A DNA stretch of 64,000 nt from Cephalopachus bancanus. Lineage: Eukaryota; Chordata; Mammalia; Primates; Tarsiidae. Where the stretch lies: NCBI GenBank assembly GCA_027257055.1, contig JAPVLO010000278.1, positions 4,340,001 through 4,404,000 on the forward strand, in the 5' to 3' direction. The position numbers and the translations under genes are program-made. Each line of letters begins with the position of its first letter. Position 1 is the first letter of the stretch. This document shows positions 45,850 through 58,305 of the stretch, one piece after another. The notes beneath the pieces were generated by a model, which saw nothing but the letters and a program-made list of their open reading frames with translations, was not told the DNA's origin and searched no databases.

Positions 45850-46511
45850 CTTTGTTAAAAAAAAAGGAGGAGCATAGCTCCCACTCTTTAAGTGTGGGCT
45901 GCAGAGAGTGACTTCCTTCCAAAAAGTACAGTAAGGAAAGGGGCAAAAAAAAAAAAACCCAGTAAAAAGAAAACACCAAGAAACACTACCACAGCCAAAT
46001 GATCAAGGTCAACATCAACAGTGATAAATCAAACCGAACAGCATGTACCCTTGATATGATGTGATGAAAATGGTACTTTTCTTCATGGGCTTTTTCCCTC
46101 AAACCCATAAGCCCTGTCTAACCATGAGGAAAACATCAGATAAATCTCAATAGAAACTTATCCTACAATATACCTGACCAGTACTTCTTAAAACTGTCAA
46201 AGTCATCAAAAACAAGAAAAGTCAGAAAATATCACAGCCAAGAAGAGCATCATCAGGAGACATGGCAATTAAATATATGTGGTATCTTGGATGAAATCCT
46301 GGAACAGGTAAAGACATTAGGTCAAAACTAAGGAAATTTGAATAAACGACGAACTTTGGTTAATAATAATGTATTAATATTGGCTCATTAATTGTAACAA
46401 ATGTACCATATTAATGTCTGATGTTTATAGCAGGGAAAACCGTGAAAGAAGGAGGGGGGTATGTGGGAACTCTGTACCATCTGTTTGATTTTTCTGTAAA
46501 TCTAAAAGTGT
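45850..46511 (+). mobile_element. Old LINE-like 3' end, host of the L1 insertion
   Basis: 'ggttaataataatgtattaa', 'attaattgtaacaaatgtac', 'gggaactctgtaccatctgt' and 'ttttctgtaaatctaaaagt' is a well-known old mammalian repeat end; it continues at 53158 ('tctaaaaaataaaatc') after the L1. I cannot name the subfamily with certainty. Confidence 0.5.
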
Positions 46512-46522
46512 GGGAGATGGGG

Positions 46523-46532
46523 CAAGATGGCG
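46523..46532 (+). promoter_or_regulatory. YY1-like site at the L1 5' end
   Basis: CAAGATGGCG lies 12 bases into the element. In human L1 a YY1 site in this position directs transcription to start at the first base; I infer the same here. Confidence 0.65.
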
Positions 46533-46656
46533 ACAGCATAGGTGAACTGGTGAGATTCTCTGAACGTGAGTTCCCCAAAAGGCCATTACTTCTCTTCCCC
46601 CATCCCCCAGCCCACCACCAACCGTGCTGGTGCCAGGCCCGGGAACTTCCCACGCA

Positions 46657-47070
46657 AGGCCAGATATTGCGCACCCCCCACCACTGCTGCTGTTCTACTC
46701 GTGTGTGGAAGTCTCCAGTCCCAGCCCCCTCCAGACCCCTCCCCGGCTGCATTGTCTCCAGCCCGACACCTGGCACCGCTGGTCACAGGGAGGCTCTGGG
46801 CGCCCGCCCCTCAGAGACTCTGGTCCCTCTTCTGGCTGAAGTACTGTGTAGGGGGCCCAGCGCCACTCTCGCCGCTCACCGCCTTCCCTTTGGAACTTTG
46901 GAGCTCTGGAACTCCGGGTCCACCCTGGCTGAGGCACTCAGCGTGAGACCCCAAGCCGGAGGACCCAGACAAGCTGAGAAAAACAGATCTGCTTAAACTG
47001 CCTCACCATTCTCCAGGCAGAGACTTCCATTGCCCCGCCCACCTATCAACAAACTTTACCTCATTTCCTA
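46657..47070 (+). repeat. L1 5' UTR tandem unit 1
   Basis: 414-base GC-rich unit from 'aaggccagatattgcgc' to 'cctcatttccta'. It is repeated directly downstream with the same internal order. Confidence 0.9.
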
Positions 47071-47479
47071 AGGCCAGATATTGCAGCCTGCGGGGGAGTT
47101 TTGGGTCCCTGCTCCCTCCCGCCCTCTCCCCAGCCAGCTCCATTGTCTCCAGCCCGACACCCGGCACCTGGCACCCGGCACCACCGGTCACACAGGGAGG
47201 CTCTGGGCGCCGCCCCTCAGAGACTCTGGTCCCTTTCCTGGCCGAGGTACCCTGTGGGAGGCCCAGAGCCACTCTCGCCGCACACTGCCTGCCCTTTGGA
47301 GCTTTGGAGCTCTGGAACTCCGGGCCCACCCTGACTGAGGCACTCAGTGCGAGACCCCAAACCGGGGGACCCAGACAAGTGGAGAAAAACAGATCTGGGT
47401 AAACTACCTTGCTACTCTCCAGGCAGAGACCTCCATTGCCCCGCCCACCTATCAACAAACTTTACCTCAGTTCCTAAGG
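47071..47479 (+). repeat. L1 5' UTR tandem unit 2
   Basis: Begins 'aggccagatattgcagcc' and ends 'cctcagttcctaagg'. Shared landmarks with unit 1 are 'gtctccagcccgacacc', 'cctcagagactctggtccc', 'ggagctctggaactccggg' and 'ccgcccacctatcaacaaac'. Small indels separate the two. Confidence 0.9.
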
Positions 47480-48064
47480 CAACAAAGCGAAACAGGAGAC
47501 AAAGCCCCACCCCTATGCTGCAACGAAAAACAAAAGGAGAGGCTGGAATCAGAGATCACAGAAGTGACTCTAGTCTGATCGCTTATTTTGACTTATGATT
47601 TTATCATTGAAACTGTTGGTTTAGATCACATTTTGTGTTTACCTTCTGACTTAAACTGTTTCTTGATTTTATTGGCCTGTCTCTGTGTAACTATCAGTAT
47701 TCTTTAGGGATTCTTTCTTACCTGTCTTTCTTCACTTCTTCCCGGCCCTGTGTGTCTCTCTCACCTGATAGTTGGTATGTATATCTGTTTTCCCTCTCGC
47801 ACTTCTCTCTTTCTAACTCCCTATTGACCCCCCTTCCTCCATTATTTTCCTCTTTTATATGCCCCCTTTTTAAATCTAGGGACCAAGGCTGCATACTGCT
47901 GAATAGACAGACTGTAAAGCAGAGGGAAAAGTGAACAAAACCAGAAGACCCTCATAAGGAAGAACAGGTCATTGCAGAAGAGAAATAAAAGCAACCCCAC
48001 CTTCCCTCAAAAACAGAATTGAAGAGGGGGAGGGAAAGGGGGAGAGGGAGAAAAATCTACAGAA

Positions 48065-48905
48065 ATGAAGAAAAACCAAAAGAAGAGTATGGGTCTCTCC
48101 CAGACGCCTGGGAGAGCAGACTTTGAGAAAACTGACTTTGGAATGCAAACAATGAAAAGTCCCAGAATGAAGGGTCTCAAAATGCAAATGTAGATATCAA
48201 AACAATAATGGAGAGATTAAAAAGAATTGCGGAGACACAAGAAGAAACTAGGAAGGAGCTGATATCTGAGATAACAGTAATAAAGAATACTGTGAATGAA
48301 ATAAATAACAAATTGATAAGCATGGAAAGCAGAATTACCCAAGCAGAAGAAAGAATCTCAGAGCTTGAGGACCAAAATATAGAAATAACCCAAACTCTTA
48401 AAAACACAGAAAATAAGCTCAAAGAGACAGAACAAAACCTTCAGGAGATGAGTGACTACCTCAAGAGGCCTAACCTAAGAATAATCAGACTCCCTGAGGC
48501 AGAAAGAGAAACAGAGACCACATTGGAACAAACTTTCCATGAGATCATTCAAGAAAACTTCCCTTATCTAATCAGGATGCAAAAATTCAAACACAAGAGA
48601 TTCAGAGAACCCCCACAAGACAACAAATGAGAAGACCAACTCCTAGACACATAATAATTCACCTAAATAAAGTAGGCACAAAAGAAAAAATCCTAAAGGC
48701 AGCAAGAGAAAAAGTCCAGATCACCTACCATGGAAGACCAATCAGAATAGCAGCAGATTTATCTGCAAAAACCCTGCAGGCTAGGAGAGCTTGGAGCCCT
48801 ATCTTCAAAGTCCTAAAAGATAAACAATTTCAACCAAGAATAACCTACCCAGCCAAGCTAAGCTTCATCAGTGAGGGAGAATTAAAATCTTTCCCAGATA
48901 TCTAA
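48065..48905 (+). pseudogene. L1 ORF1 (RNA-binding protein), frameshifted
   Basis: ORF1p is the trimeric RNA-binding chaperone of the L1 particle. A start ATG at 48065 opens MKKNQKKSMGL; this frame closes at about 48193 and the protein continues in the frame of 48208-48630, which holds a heptad-rich coiled coil (about IKNTVNEINNKLISMESRI to the LKETEQNLQEM part) and the beginning of the RRM-like domain (LRIIRLPEAERET). A second shift near 48600-48626 moves to the frame of 48627-48905 (RHIIIHLNKV, ILKAAREKVQITYHGRPIRI, YPAKLSFISEGELKSFPD), the carboxy-terminal domain. All domains are present but in three frames. Confidence 0.93.
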
Positions 48906-49126
48906 TCCCTGAGAACTTATGCTGCCACCAAACCATCTCTACATGAAACACTTAAGAAAGTACTAAACACAGAAGAAAAGGAAAAAAGAACAACATTCTT
49001 CACAAGAGTACAGGGAAAAGAATGAAATATACACGAACCAAACCCAAAACCAAAAGAAAGACAAAAAAAAAAGAAAAGGAAAAAAGAAAAAACCAAGTGG
49101 AAGAACAACAACTCAATAAGAACTCC

Positions 49127-52100
49127 ATGATAGGGACGAACTCTCACATTTCAATAATTAGTCTGAATGTGAATGGACTAAACGCACCACTGAAAAGACA
49201 TAGAATGACAAAATGGATAAAATATCACCAGGCAACAATATACTGCCTTCAAGAGACCCATCTCACTAGAAAGGACATACACAGACTCAAAGTAAGAGGA
49301 TGGGAAACAAATTTTCAGGCGAATGGAACACAAAAAAAGGAGGAGTCGCGATCCTAATTTCAGACAAAATACCATTTAAGCTATCAAAAATTAAAAAAAA
49401 TACAGAGGGCCACTACATAATGATAAAAGGTTCACTCCATCAACAAGAAATATCTATTCTAAACATATATGCACCCAACATAGGTGCGCCAACATTCATA
49501 AAGCAACTTCTAGGGAAAAATAAAGAAAGACATTGATTCTAACACCATAATAACTGGGGACTTTAATACACCACTCACAACCTTAGACAGATCATCAGGA
49601 CAAAAAATCAGCAAGGAGATCCAGAACCTCAATGAGACTCTGGACCAAATGGACTTAATTGATACCTATAGAACACTCCATCCAAAGACCACAGAATACA
49701 CATTCTACTCATCACCACATGGAACATATTCTAAGATCGACCACATAATTGGACACAAATCAAGTATAAGCAAATTTAAAAGGACTGAAATTCTACCATG
49801 CACCTTCTCGGGCCACAGTGGAATAAAAATAAACATTGACACCAACAAAGTCCCTCCAAAACCCACAAAGACATGGACACTAAACAGCATGATGCTAAAT
49901 AACTCCTGGGTCAATGATGACATCAAAACAGAGATCAAAAGATACCTGGAAACAAATGAAAATGAAGAAATATCTTACCAAAATCTCTGGGATGCCTTAA
50001 AAGCTGTAATAAGAGGGGAATTTATATCCCTACAAACACACATGAGGAAAATGGAAGGAACAGAAATTAACAACCTAACAAGCCACCTAAAGAAGCTGGA
50101 AAAGCAAGAACACAGAAACCCTAATTTCAGCAGAAGAATCCAGATCACCAAAATAAAAGCCCAAATCCAGGACATAGAAGACAAAAAGATAATAGAAAAA
50201 ATCAATGAAACAAAAAAGCTGGTTCTTTGAAAGAATAAACAAGATTGATGGTCCCCTAGCTAGACTGACCAAGAAAAAATGAGAAAAAAACCAAATAAGT
50301 ACAACCAGAAACACAAAAGATGAAGTCACATCTGACCCTGAAGAAATACAAAAGATCATTAGAGACTACTATGTACACTTGTATGGAAAAAAACTTGAAA
50401 ACCTTAAGGAAATGGAGGACTTTCTGACATCACACAACCTACCTAAGTTGGAACAAGAAGAGATTGAGACCCTAAATAAACCAATAACAATCAAGGAAAT
50501 CGACTACGTAATAAGAAAACTTCCTACAAAAAAAAGCCCTGGACCAGATGGCTTTCCAGCAGAATTTTACAAGACATTTAAGGAGGAGCTGATACCAATC
50601 CTACTGAAGGTATTCCAGGCGATTGAAAAAGATGGAACGCTCCCCAGATCATTTTACAAAGCCAACATCACATTGATACCCAAGCCAGGTAAAGATCCAG
50701 CAAAGAAAGAGAACTACAGGCCAATATCTTTGATGAACATAGATGCTAAAATTCTCAACAAGATCCTAGCAAACCGGATTCAACAATACATCTCAAAAAT
50801 CATCCATCATGACCAAGTAGGCTTCATTCCTGGGATGCAAGGCTGGTTCAACATTCGTAAAACCATAAATGTTATTAAATACATTAACAGATGTCAAAAC
50901 AAAAACCACATGATTATATCATTAGATGCAGAAAAAGCTTTTGATAAAATCCAGCACCTCTTCTTGATAAAAACCCTTGAACATCTAGGCATACAGGGAA
51001 CATACCTCAAAATAGTAAAAGCCATCTACAAGAAACCCACAGCAAGCATACTCCTAAATGGACAAAAATTAGAACTATTTCCCCTGAAAACTGGGACAAG
51101 ACAAGGATGCCCACTCTCACCCCTCCTGTTCAACATAGTATTGGAAGTCCTGGCTCGAGCAATCAGAGACGAGAAGGCAATCAGGGGTATCCAAATAGGA
51201 AAAGAGGAAGTCAAGTTATCTCTCTTTGCAGACGACATGATTGTATACCTTGACAACCCAAGAGAATCTGTCAAAAACCTCCTTACACTGATAAAGACCT
51301 TTGGCAAAGTCTCAGGATACAAAATAAATGTACAAAAGACAATCGCATTTCTCTACACCAATAATAAACAAACAGAAACCCAAATAAAAAACACAATTCC
51401 ATTCACAATAGCCACAAAAAAAATGAAATACCTTGGCATCTTCCTAACCAGAGACGTGAAAGACCTTTACAAGGAAAACTACAAAACACTGCTCAAAGAA
51501 ATCAAAGTTGACACAAACAAGTGGAAAAATATCCCATGCTCATGGATCGAAAGAATCAACATTGTGAAGATGTCCATCTTACCTAAGGCAATCTACAAAT
51601 TCAATGCAATACCCATCAAATTACCAGCAACATTCTTCTCAGACCTAGAAAAAACAATGCAGGAATTCATATGAAAACACAAACGTCCAAGAATAGCCAG
51701 AACAATCCTCAGCAAAAAAAAACAAAGCAGGTGGTATCACACTGCCAGACTTCAAACTTTACTATGAAGCTACAATCATCAAAACAGCTTGGTATTGGTA
51801 TAGGAACAGGCATGTAGATCAATGGAATAGAATTGAGATTCCAGAAGCAAAACCTCAATTTCTCAACCAACTCATCTTTGACAAAGCCTCCACCACCTAC
51901 CACTGGGGAGAGAAGAACCTATTCAGTAAATGGTGCTGGGAAAACTGGCTGACCACATGCAGAAGATTGAAACAGGACCCCTATCTATCCCCATGCACAA
52001 AGGTTAATTCCAAATGGATCAGAGACCTAAATGTAAACCTCAAACCATAAGAACCTTAGAAAATGAAGGAAAAACCCTCATGGAAATCGGAACTGGCATC

Positions 52101-52942
52101 CAATTCCTGAACAAAACCCAAAACCCACAGCTCATAAGAGAGAAAATAGACAAGTGGGACCTTATTAAACTGACAAGCTTCTGCAAAGCCAAAGAAACCA
52201 TCAAGAGAGCAGGGAGACAGCCCACAGACTGGGAAAAAGTATTTGCCAACTCCAGGTCCGACAAAGGCTTAACATCCTGGATCTACAAGGAACTCAAGCG
52301 TGCCGAAAAGAAAAAAACAAACAACCCCATTATAAAATGGGCAAAAGATATGAACAGACACTTCACAAAGGAAAACATCCGAGCAGCCAACAAACACATG
52401 AAGAAATGTTCAACCTCACTAATCATCAGGGAGATGCAAATCAAAACCACACTGAGATACCACCTAACCCCAGTCAGAATGGCAATTATCAACAACTCAA
52501 AAAATAACAGCTGCTGGAGAGGGCGTGGCGAAAAGGGAACACTTCTACACTGTTGGTGGGAGTGTAAACTAGTGCAACCTCTGTGGAAAGCAGTGTGGCA
52601 ATTCTTAAAAGCTCTAAATACCAACCTCCCATATGACCCCGCAATCCCCCTACTGGGAATATATCCTGAAGAACACAAATCACTCTATAAAAAAGATACC
52701 TGCACACGCATGTTTATTGCAGCATTGTTCACAATAGCAAGAACCTGGAAACAGCCATGCTGTCCGTCAAAAGAGGACTGGATTAAAAAATGTGGTACAT
52801 ATACACGATGGAATACTACGCAGCCATAAAAAAGAACAAAATCATGAATTTTGCAGCGACCTGGATGGAACTAGAGTCTATAATACTGAGTGACCTCTCA
52901 CAGAAACAAAGATCCGAGTATCACATGTTCTCACTCATATAA
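49127..52942 (+). pseudogene. L1 ORF2 (endonuclease / reverse transcriptase), multiply broken
   Basis: ORF2p nicks the target and primes reverse transcription. Endonuclease: NVNGLN near the start, ITGDFN (about 49550) and SKIDHIIGH (about 49733) are seen, but the motif before the last catalytic His reads SGHSG, so the usual Asp is Gly. Reverse transcriptase: the open stretch 50282-51674 is long and clean, with [31 protein letters not shown] and the FADD active site (about 51228). Carboxy end: [18 protein letters not shown] lacks the second Cys of the usual motif. Lesions: shifts in the A run at 49332-49338, at about 49520, 50210, 51713-51722, 52038 and 52788; stops at 50279-50281 and 51672-51674 (a TGG to TGA-type change). 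Inactive. Confidence 0.95.
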
Positions 52943-53157
52943 TGGACCTTAAACATCCAATGCAATACTATACAAAAATGACTGACCGTACTGGGAAATT
53001 ATGGTGGGGGGAGGGAGATGGGATTAACAGTAGCAAATATCTGTCTGGGTACGGGGAAACATCCTATATCAACAGGGTGCCTGAATGAAACGCAATTGTA
53101 TACCTAACCCTTAACTGTACCCCACAACTTCACAATAAAAAAAAAATCTAAAAGTGT

Positions 53158-53699
53158 TCTAAAAAATAAAATCTATTAACTGAAAAATGTGGAAAGTGAA
53201 GTACTGTTTTATTCCCCTCTCATCCTTTAGAATTTATATTTTATGTTTTATAATGTGTATATATATTGTCTACTATATATACTTATATATGATATAATAA
53301 ATATTATATATTATGTTGCATATGTGTATGTATATAATGTATTGGTACCGTGGTACAGGATACGTGATAAATAAATAGCACATTTCTCCTGGAGAAATAT
53401 TCTAAAATTTTTTTACTGGTGGGAGTATGCGATTGAAAAGTCTGAAGACCATTGATGTACTAACTCCACTGCAGGCAAGGGCAGCCTTGCCAATTATGGA
53501 GCAGTAAAGAAAATGGCTTGTTCTTTCTTGTGGGATTAGAGTACATTGTGTTCAAGAATGTATGCTTGTTGAGAATGTACGCTTGTCCCTGAAAGCTCAG
53601 TGCTTGTGGGCGCTTCCATCTGACCCAACCAAATGACCTCAGTCAAAATTCATGTAACAGGCATGAAAAAAGGCAGCCTCGTCTGAGCAGCAGAAAGTG
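53158..53699. other. Remainder of host repeat, then AT-rich unassigned DNA
   Basis: 53158-53175 continues the interrupted repeat end. 53225-53345 is a TA/TATA-rich low-complexity stretch. No gene. Confidence 0.4.
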
Positions 53700-54240
53700 A
53701 ATAATTTCACTAAATATTTATTGAATGCTATGCACATGCACTGTGCTGGGAACAACAAGATAGAATGGCATGAACCCTGCCCTCAAGGAACTTACAGTTT
53801 AATAAGGCAAACTGACAGTTATAATAGGACAGTTGTACAATAGGATCATGTGCAGTCTGACAGGTACAAAGGGGAAGGGGTCCCTGCCTGGGAGCAGGAG
53901 GGGTTTTTCCAGGAAGGTTGCTGTTTGAGTGGGGATCTGCCGGAGGAAAAGGAGTTTTGAGACAAACGGTAAACTGACACCCTGGGAAGCAGCAATGCCA
54001 GGTTCAAAGGCATAGAAATGTGTGAGAGATTAGGGAACACACATGGCTCGGTTCTGTGAGAGCTTCAAGCTCCAGGGAGGAGTGAAAGGAGCAGCTGTGA
54101 AGGCTGGGTCTCCATCTGGGGTGGGCCCGGTGTGTCCTCTTAAGTATGGCGAAGGCCAGGGAAGGAATTAAAGGCTAGAGTTGTGGGTAGGGAGGTTGTG
54201 AAGCCAGAGATGCTGAGGCTGGACTGAGGGGAATCTGAAC
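53700..54240 (-). mobile_element. L2 3' end, long fragment
   Basis: Antisense L2: 'aatatttattgaatgctatg', 'actgtgctgggaacaacaag', 'ccctgccctcaaggaactta', then further decayed sequence towards 54240. The inner end is uncertain. Confidence 0.65.
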
Positions 54241-54961
54241 ATGAGGCAGGAAAATGCAGGGTTGGGGGGAGGGGGAGTCACTGCAATCGAGGGACTGATG
54301 GGGGAGGAAATAATGGACAGAAAGGGACTCCGGGTGTGGGCCTCAAGCCCTGGTGGATCAGGGAGCTGGTCCCTGCCCATGCCAGGGATCCATGGAAGGA
54401 AAGAAGTTTGGTGTGGGAGTGAGGAATTTTTTAAATGTACCACAATTTGTCACTTAATTTTGTGTTCTCTAGAATAACTAATAATTTTTCATTTTTTATG
54501 AATAATTTTAAAGTCTATACATAAACATTAGCTATTATTTGTATAGTGCTATACTAACTCTTTTAGAGAAATTTAAGCACTCGCCATCATTCATGTACCC
54601 TACAATCCTCACTCATAATTAGGACCCTTAAGGGTGCCATACTTTTCATCTTTAAGGCAGGTATTCGAGCTTATTCTCTCAAGAAACATACCTAGGGTTT
54701 TGTGTAAGGTTCCCCATAGCACAGAGATAAGTGTCCCCACACTTCCTATTCTGTGGTGACCTCAGCATAGCCCTCAACCAGCTTCCAAATTCACCAGAAT
54801 TTTGTCTTCCACCGCTTCCAAGTTCTCCCTTTCTCTCCACAGAGCACAAAGAGAAGGCTCTCTGCATTGAGACAAGAGATTCTTTCCCCCTCACTCCTGT
54901 CCACTCCATCCCTACTGCTCCTTGCCTAGGCAAATACCCAATCTATCCTTTCGTTCCCCAC
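54241..54961. other. Unassigned
   Basis: No recognised feature; two ~85-residue frames at 54679-54994 overlap on opposite strands and are not supported. Confidence 0.3.
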
Positions 54962-55221
54962 CCCCCCGAATCTCACTTTGTTGTCTCAGGCTAGAGTGCA
55001 GTGGCATGCTCACAGCCACCACAGCCTCAACCTGCTAGGCTCAGGCAATCCTTCTGCCTCATACTTCCAGGTAGCTGGAACTACAAGCGTGCATCACCAC
55101 GCCCAGCTAATTTTTTGATTTATTATCAAGACAAGGTCTCACCAAGTTGCCCAGGCTGGTCTCGAACCTCTGGGCTCAGGCAATCCTCTTGCCTCTGCCT
55201 TCCAAAGTGCTGGATTACAGT
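54962..55221 (-). mobile_element. Alu, tail lost
   Basis: The antisense dimer is clear ('gtgcagtggcatgctcacag', 'gcccaggctggtctcgaacc', 'agtgctggattacag'), preceded by a C-run instead of poly(T); the left-arm end is missing. Confidence 0.9.
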
Positions 55222-56539
55222 TCCTGCCTCAGTCTATTCTTAAGTCTAACCCAAAGCATGCTGAGACAAGGGAAAGAGGTCTTAAGTCAGGCAGAGAAGA
55301 GGGCCAGGGGCTCTGTGAGCACCACAACTCACCTGTTTTATACCAAGAAGCTGCCCATCTTTACCAAAGAAGAGTGAGAAAATTTTGTCTTGTAAATCCT
55401 GTATCCTGAGGCAGGCCAGAATGGGAAGCTGCCCTTCTTCCCTTCCTCCCTCCTTCTCTGACCCTTCTCCCCTTGACCTATGAGTGGAAGAACAGGAACT
55501 ACAAACCCTAGGGGACAGTGAGGGAGAAGGAAGGCTGAGGGACAGCATGGCTTCCCATGCCATCTGAGTGGACTTGACGTGGACAGGCTAGAGGCCAAAA
55601 GCAGCCAATCTTTTCTAAGATTCATTTGTGTCCTACAGCCCTTCTAAATGCTAAGTGACTGCAGTTTTAGCAAAGGCACCGAGCTTCACAAACGCCAAGC
55701 TTTTCTAGCATGTTTTCCTCAAGATGAGCCTTCTCCAAGCAGGAGAAAATTTATTATATGCACACCTCTGTTCCCCACTATCTGCTCTTGTGTATAACCT
55801 TTTAATATAAAATAATCACATTTATTGATTAACCTCTTATTTTAGCAGCTCTACAAGTTTGATGGCTTGTGTGTACTAATATTTTCAATAATGTTTCATT
55901 TTATGCAGATAAACAATTCAAACAGCACACGTCTGTCCAGGGTACAGTAAATAGACATAGTCATAGTGCAGCAAGTTGAACCCTCTCCTGTGGCAGAAGA
56001 GGGGGAAGGAGGATCCCAAGGATAAGACTAGAGGAGTTAGGCTGGGGAGAGACTAATGGATCTGAAATTGTAACGCTAAGAATTATGGGTAATGTTAGAT
56101 AGGGAAGGATTTTGCTTGTGGTGAAAGCACCGTGCTAGGAATTTAAATCTGATGATGGCTCAGTATAAACTCATTTTTAAAAAGTAAGATTATAGGTATA
56201 TTATGGTAATGATAAAAATGTTACATTTGGAAAATGTATTTGAAAGGGTGTTTAGGAGTTCTTCATAGTGTTTTAGAAAATGTTCCCTAAACCTGAATTG
56301 TCTAAAACTAACAAATAAAAATGTGATGCTGGTGATGAGGGCAGCCCAGAGCAGAGCAAGGAGAGGCAGAAGATGTGGTGACTCTGGCCCATGTGATCAG
56401 GAGATTTGGAGCACTGTATAGATGGTTCTGACAAATGAGCACCATCGCCCTACAGACAGGGTCAGGAGCTATCAGTTCTTTTCAAAATTAGAAACTTTTC
56501 TACCAATCTGCAAGATATATCTTGTTCTTTTTATCAGAT
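55222..56539. other. Unassigned
   Basis: No gene or named repeat; frames at 55282-55625 on the minus strand overlap each other and lack features. Confidence 0.3.
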
Positions 56540-56554
56540 AAAAATCAAATATGG

Positions 56555-56921
<367 letters not shown>

Positions 56922-56936
56922 AAAAATCAAATATGG

Positions 56937-57369
56937 ATTTTCCCTGTTAGGATGAATATTCATGACCAATCACATTAAGATAGCTTATCAAAGCCTTGAT
57001 GTTCACAAATGATGAAACCCCCCCCCGCCCCAGAGACGGCTGGACCACATCAGCTGAGCTGTTGTTTCTCTCTCTCTGGAACATGGCAGATGGAGTCAAA
57101 GTGTGCAACCAGTGGAATGGAAAGATATAATTATTCGTGTTTGTGTCATTTAGTGCAGTCATCCAAATATGTTCCCAGGAGACTGCCCTTTGTACAGACT
57201 CAAGACTAGAACCACAGATGTGCACAAAGCCATACTGCAAAATTAGAACATCTGCATGGGCCAAAGAGGGAGTGTTCAAATTATATCTGAAAACAAACAG
57301 CTGTTTACCTATTATTATAAGTCTCACTACAACTAAAAAAAAAATCTCATTTAGCCTTTCCTATTTTCA
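56937..57369. other. Unassigned
   Basis: No repeat named; the 126-residue minus frame at 56947-57327 has no domain. Confidence 0.3.
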
Positions 57370-57480
57370 CCAATAGTTTAGAAAAGACAAAACCAAAGTT
57401 CAAAGAAATTAAGCTTTCGCTCAAAGGCCACACAACTAGCTGATGGCAGAGCATAAATTTGAAAGTAGTTCTTTCTAAAA
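57370..57480 (+). mobile_element. MIR fragment
   Basis: 'agaaattaagctttcgctca', 'aggccacacaactagctgat', 'ggcagagcataaatttgaaa' follow the 3' half of MIR. Confidence 0.65.
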
Positions 57481-57959
57481 GTTCACCTCATCTCTCCTTT
57501 CTTGCTTCCTAAAAGGAAGAAACATTTGCCTCGCAAAAACTAACCTCACACTAACCTGCAGAGATAAATCAAACAACTCAAAAGCCAACATCCTTCCCCT
57601 CATAGGGGTTGGCTCAGGATTGGGATTGTAGCTCAAGCTGAGCCAATAAAATACAGAAAGATGTTTGCTCAGAAAATTGGGAAAGTTCTTCCTCAGAACT
57701 CACTCACGCTTCGTAAGCACTCACTCGTAAGGGAGTGCTTTTAAAAGCAAGGCCTTCTCTTTAGCTTGGACCATGAGAAACATGGAGTCATCCCAGCGAT
57801 TACCGGCCAACATATTGGGATTCCAAATGTGGCCTGCCTCAGGATGAAATGAAGCTTTGCCTGACAGAGTGGGGCAAATGAGTGCTTGATAACTGCTGAT
57901 CCCACATATGATTTCAGCCCTCTCTTGCTTTCCAAAGACTCTGCTCCTGCAGTAATTGT
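57481..57959. other. Unassigned, possibly an old repeat
   Basis: No named family and no gene. Confidence 0.3.
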
Positions 57960-58290
57960 TGGTTCTCTTTCTTGGCCCTATCAATATCTTTGTCTCTTCT
58001 GGATATCACAAACTTTCATTGGATCCTTTCACTTTAAAACAAAGCAAAACTTCTTTCACTCCACCTTCTCCAGCGACAGCCTTTTTTCTTTCCTTCTCAA
58101 TCATCAAAGCTTTCTATCCTTTCTATCTGTACTTTCTCATCTTGCATTCATGATTTACCCATTCTAGTCTGTCTCCTGTCATCCCTACTCTCATAGAACT
58201 GCTCTTGTCAAATCACCACTGATCTTCGTCTTGCCAGTGCCCACGGGCATGTCTCCGTTCTCATTTTTCCAGGCCTTTTAGCAAGATTTA
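57960..58290 (+). mobile_element. L2-like LINE fragment
   Basis: 'tctcatagaactgctcttgt' and 'aatcaccactgatcttcgtc' with preceding pyrimidine-rich sequence resemble the L2-type ORF2 region. Divergence is high. Confidence 0.4.
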
Positions 58291-58305
58291 ATTGGCTGAG
58301 AGATT

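Larger units (their letters stand above)
46512..53143 (+). mobile_element. Full-length L1 retrotransposon, inactive
   Basis: 6.6 kb from 5' UTR to tail, bounded by the exact 14-bp duplication 'aaatctaaaagtgt' (46498-46511 and 53144-53157). It has a tandem 5' UTR, ORF1, a short intergenic part, ORF2, and a 3' UTR with a G-rich tract at about 53008-53020. ORF1 has two and ORF2 about eight frame-breaking lesions, so it cannot move itself. It is inserted in an older LINE-like end. Confidence 0.97.

Noticed and set aside
46421..46996. 191-residue plus-strand frame and large minus-strand frames (46411-46776, 47003-47458)
   Set aside because: They lie in the GC-rich L1 5' UTR units, where stops are rare. 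Partly repeated peptides only reflect the tandem units. An ORF0-like role cannot be supported.
54679..55625. Several overlapping 60-95 residue frames on both strands
   Set aside because: They contradict each other, overlap an Alu in part and show no protein family.
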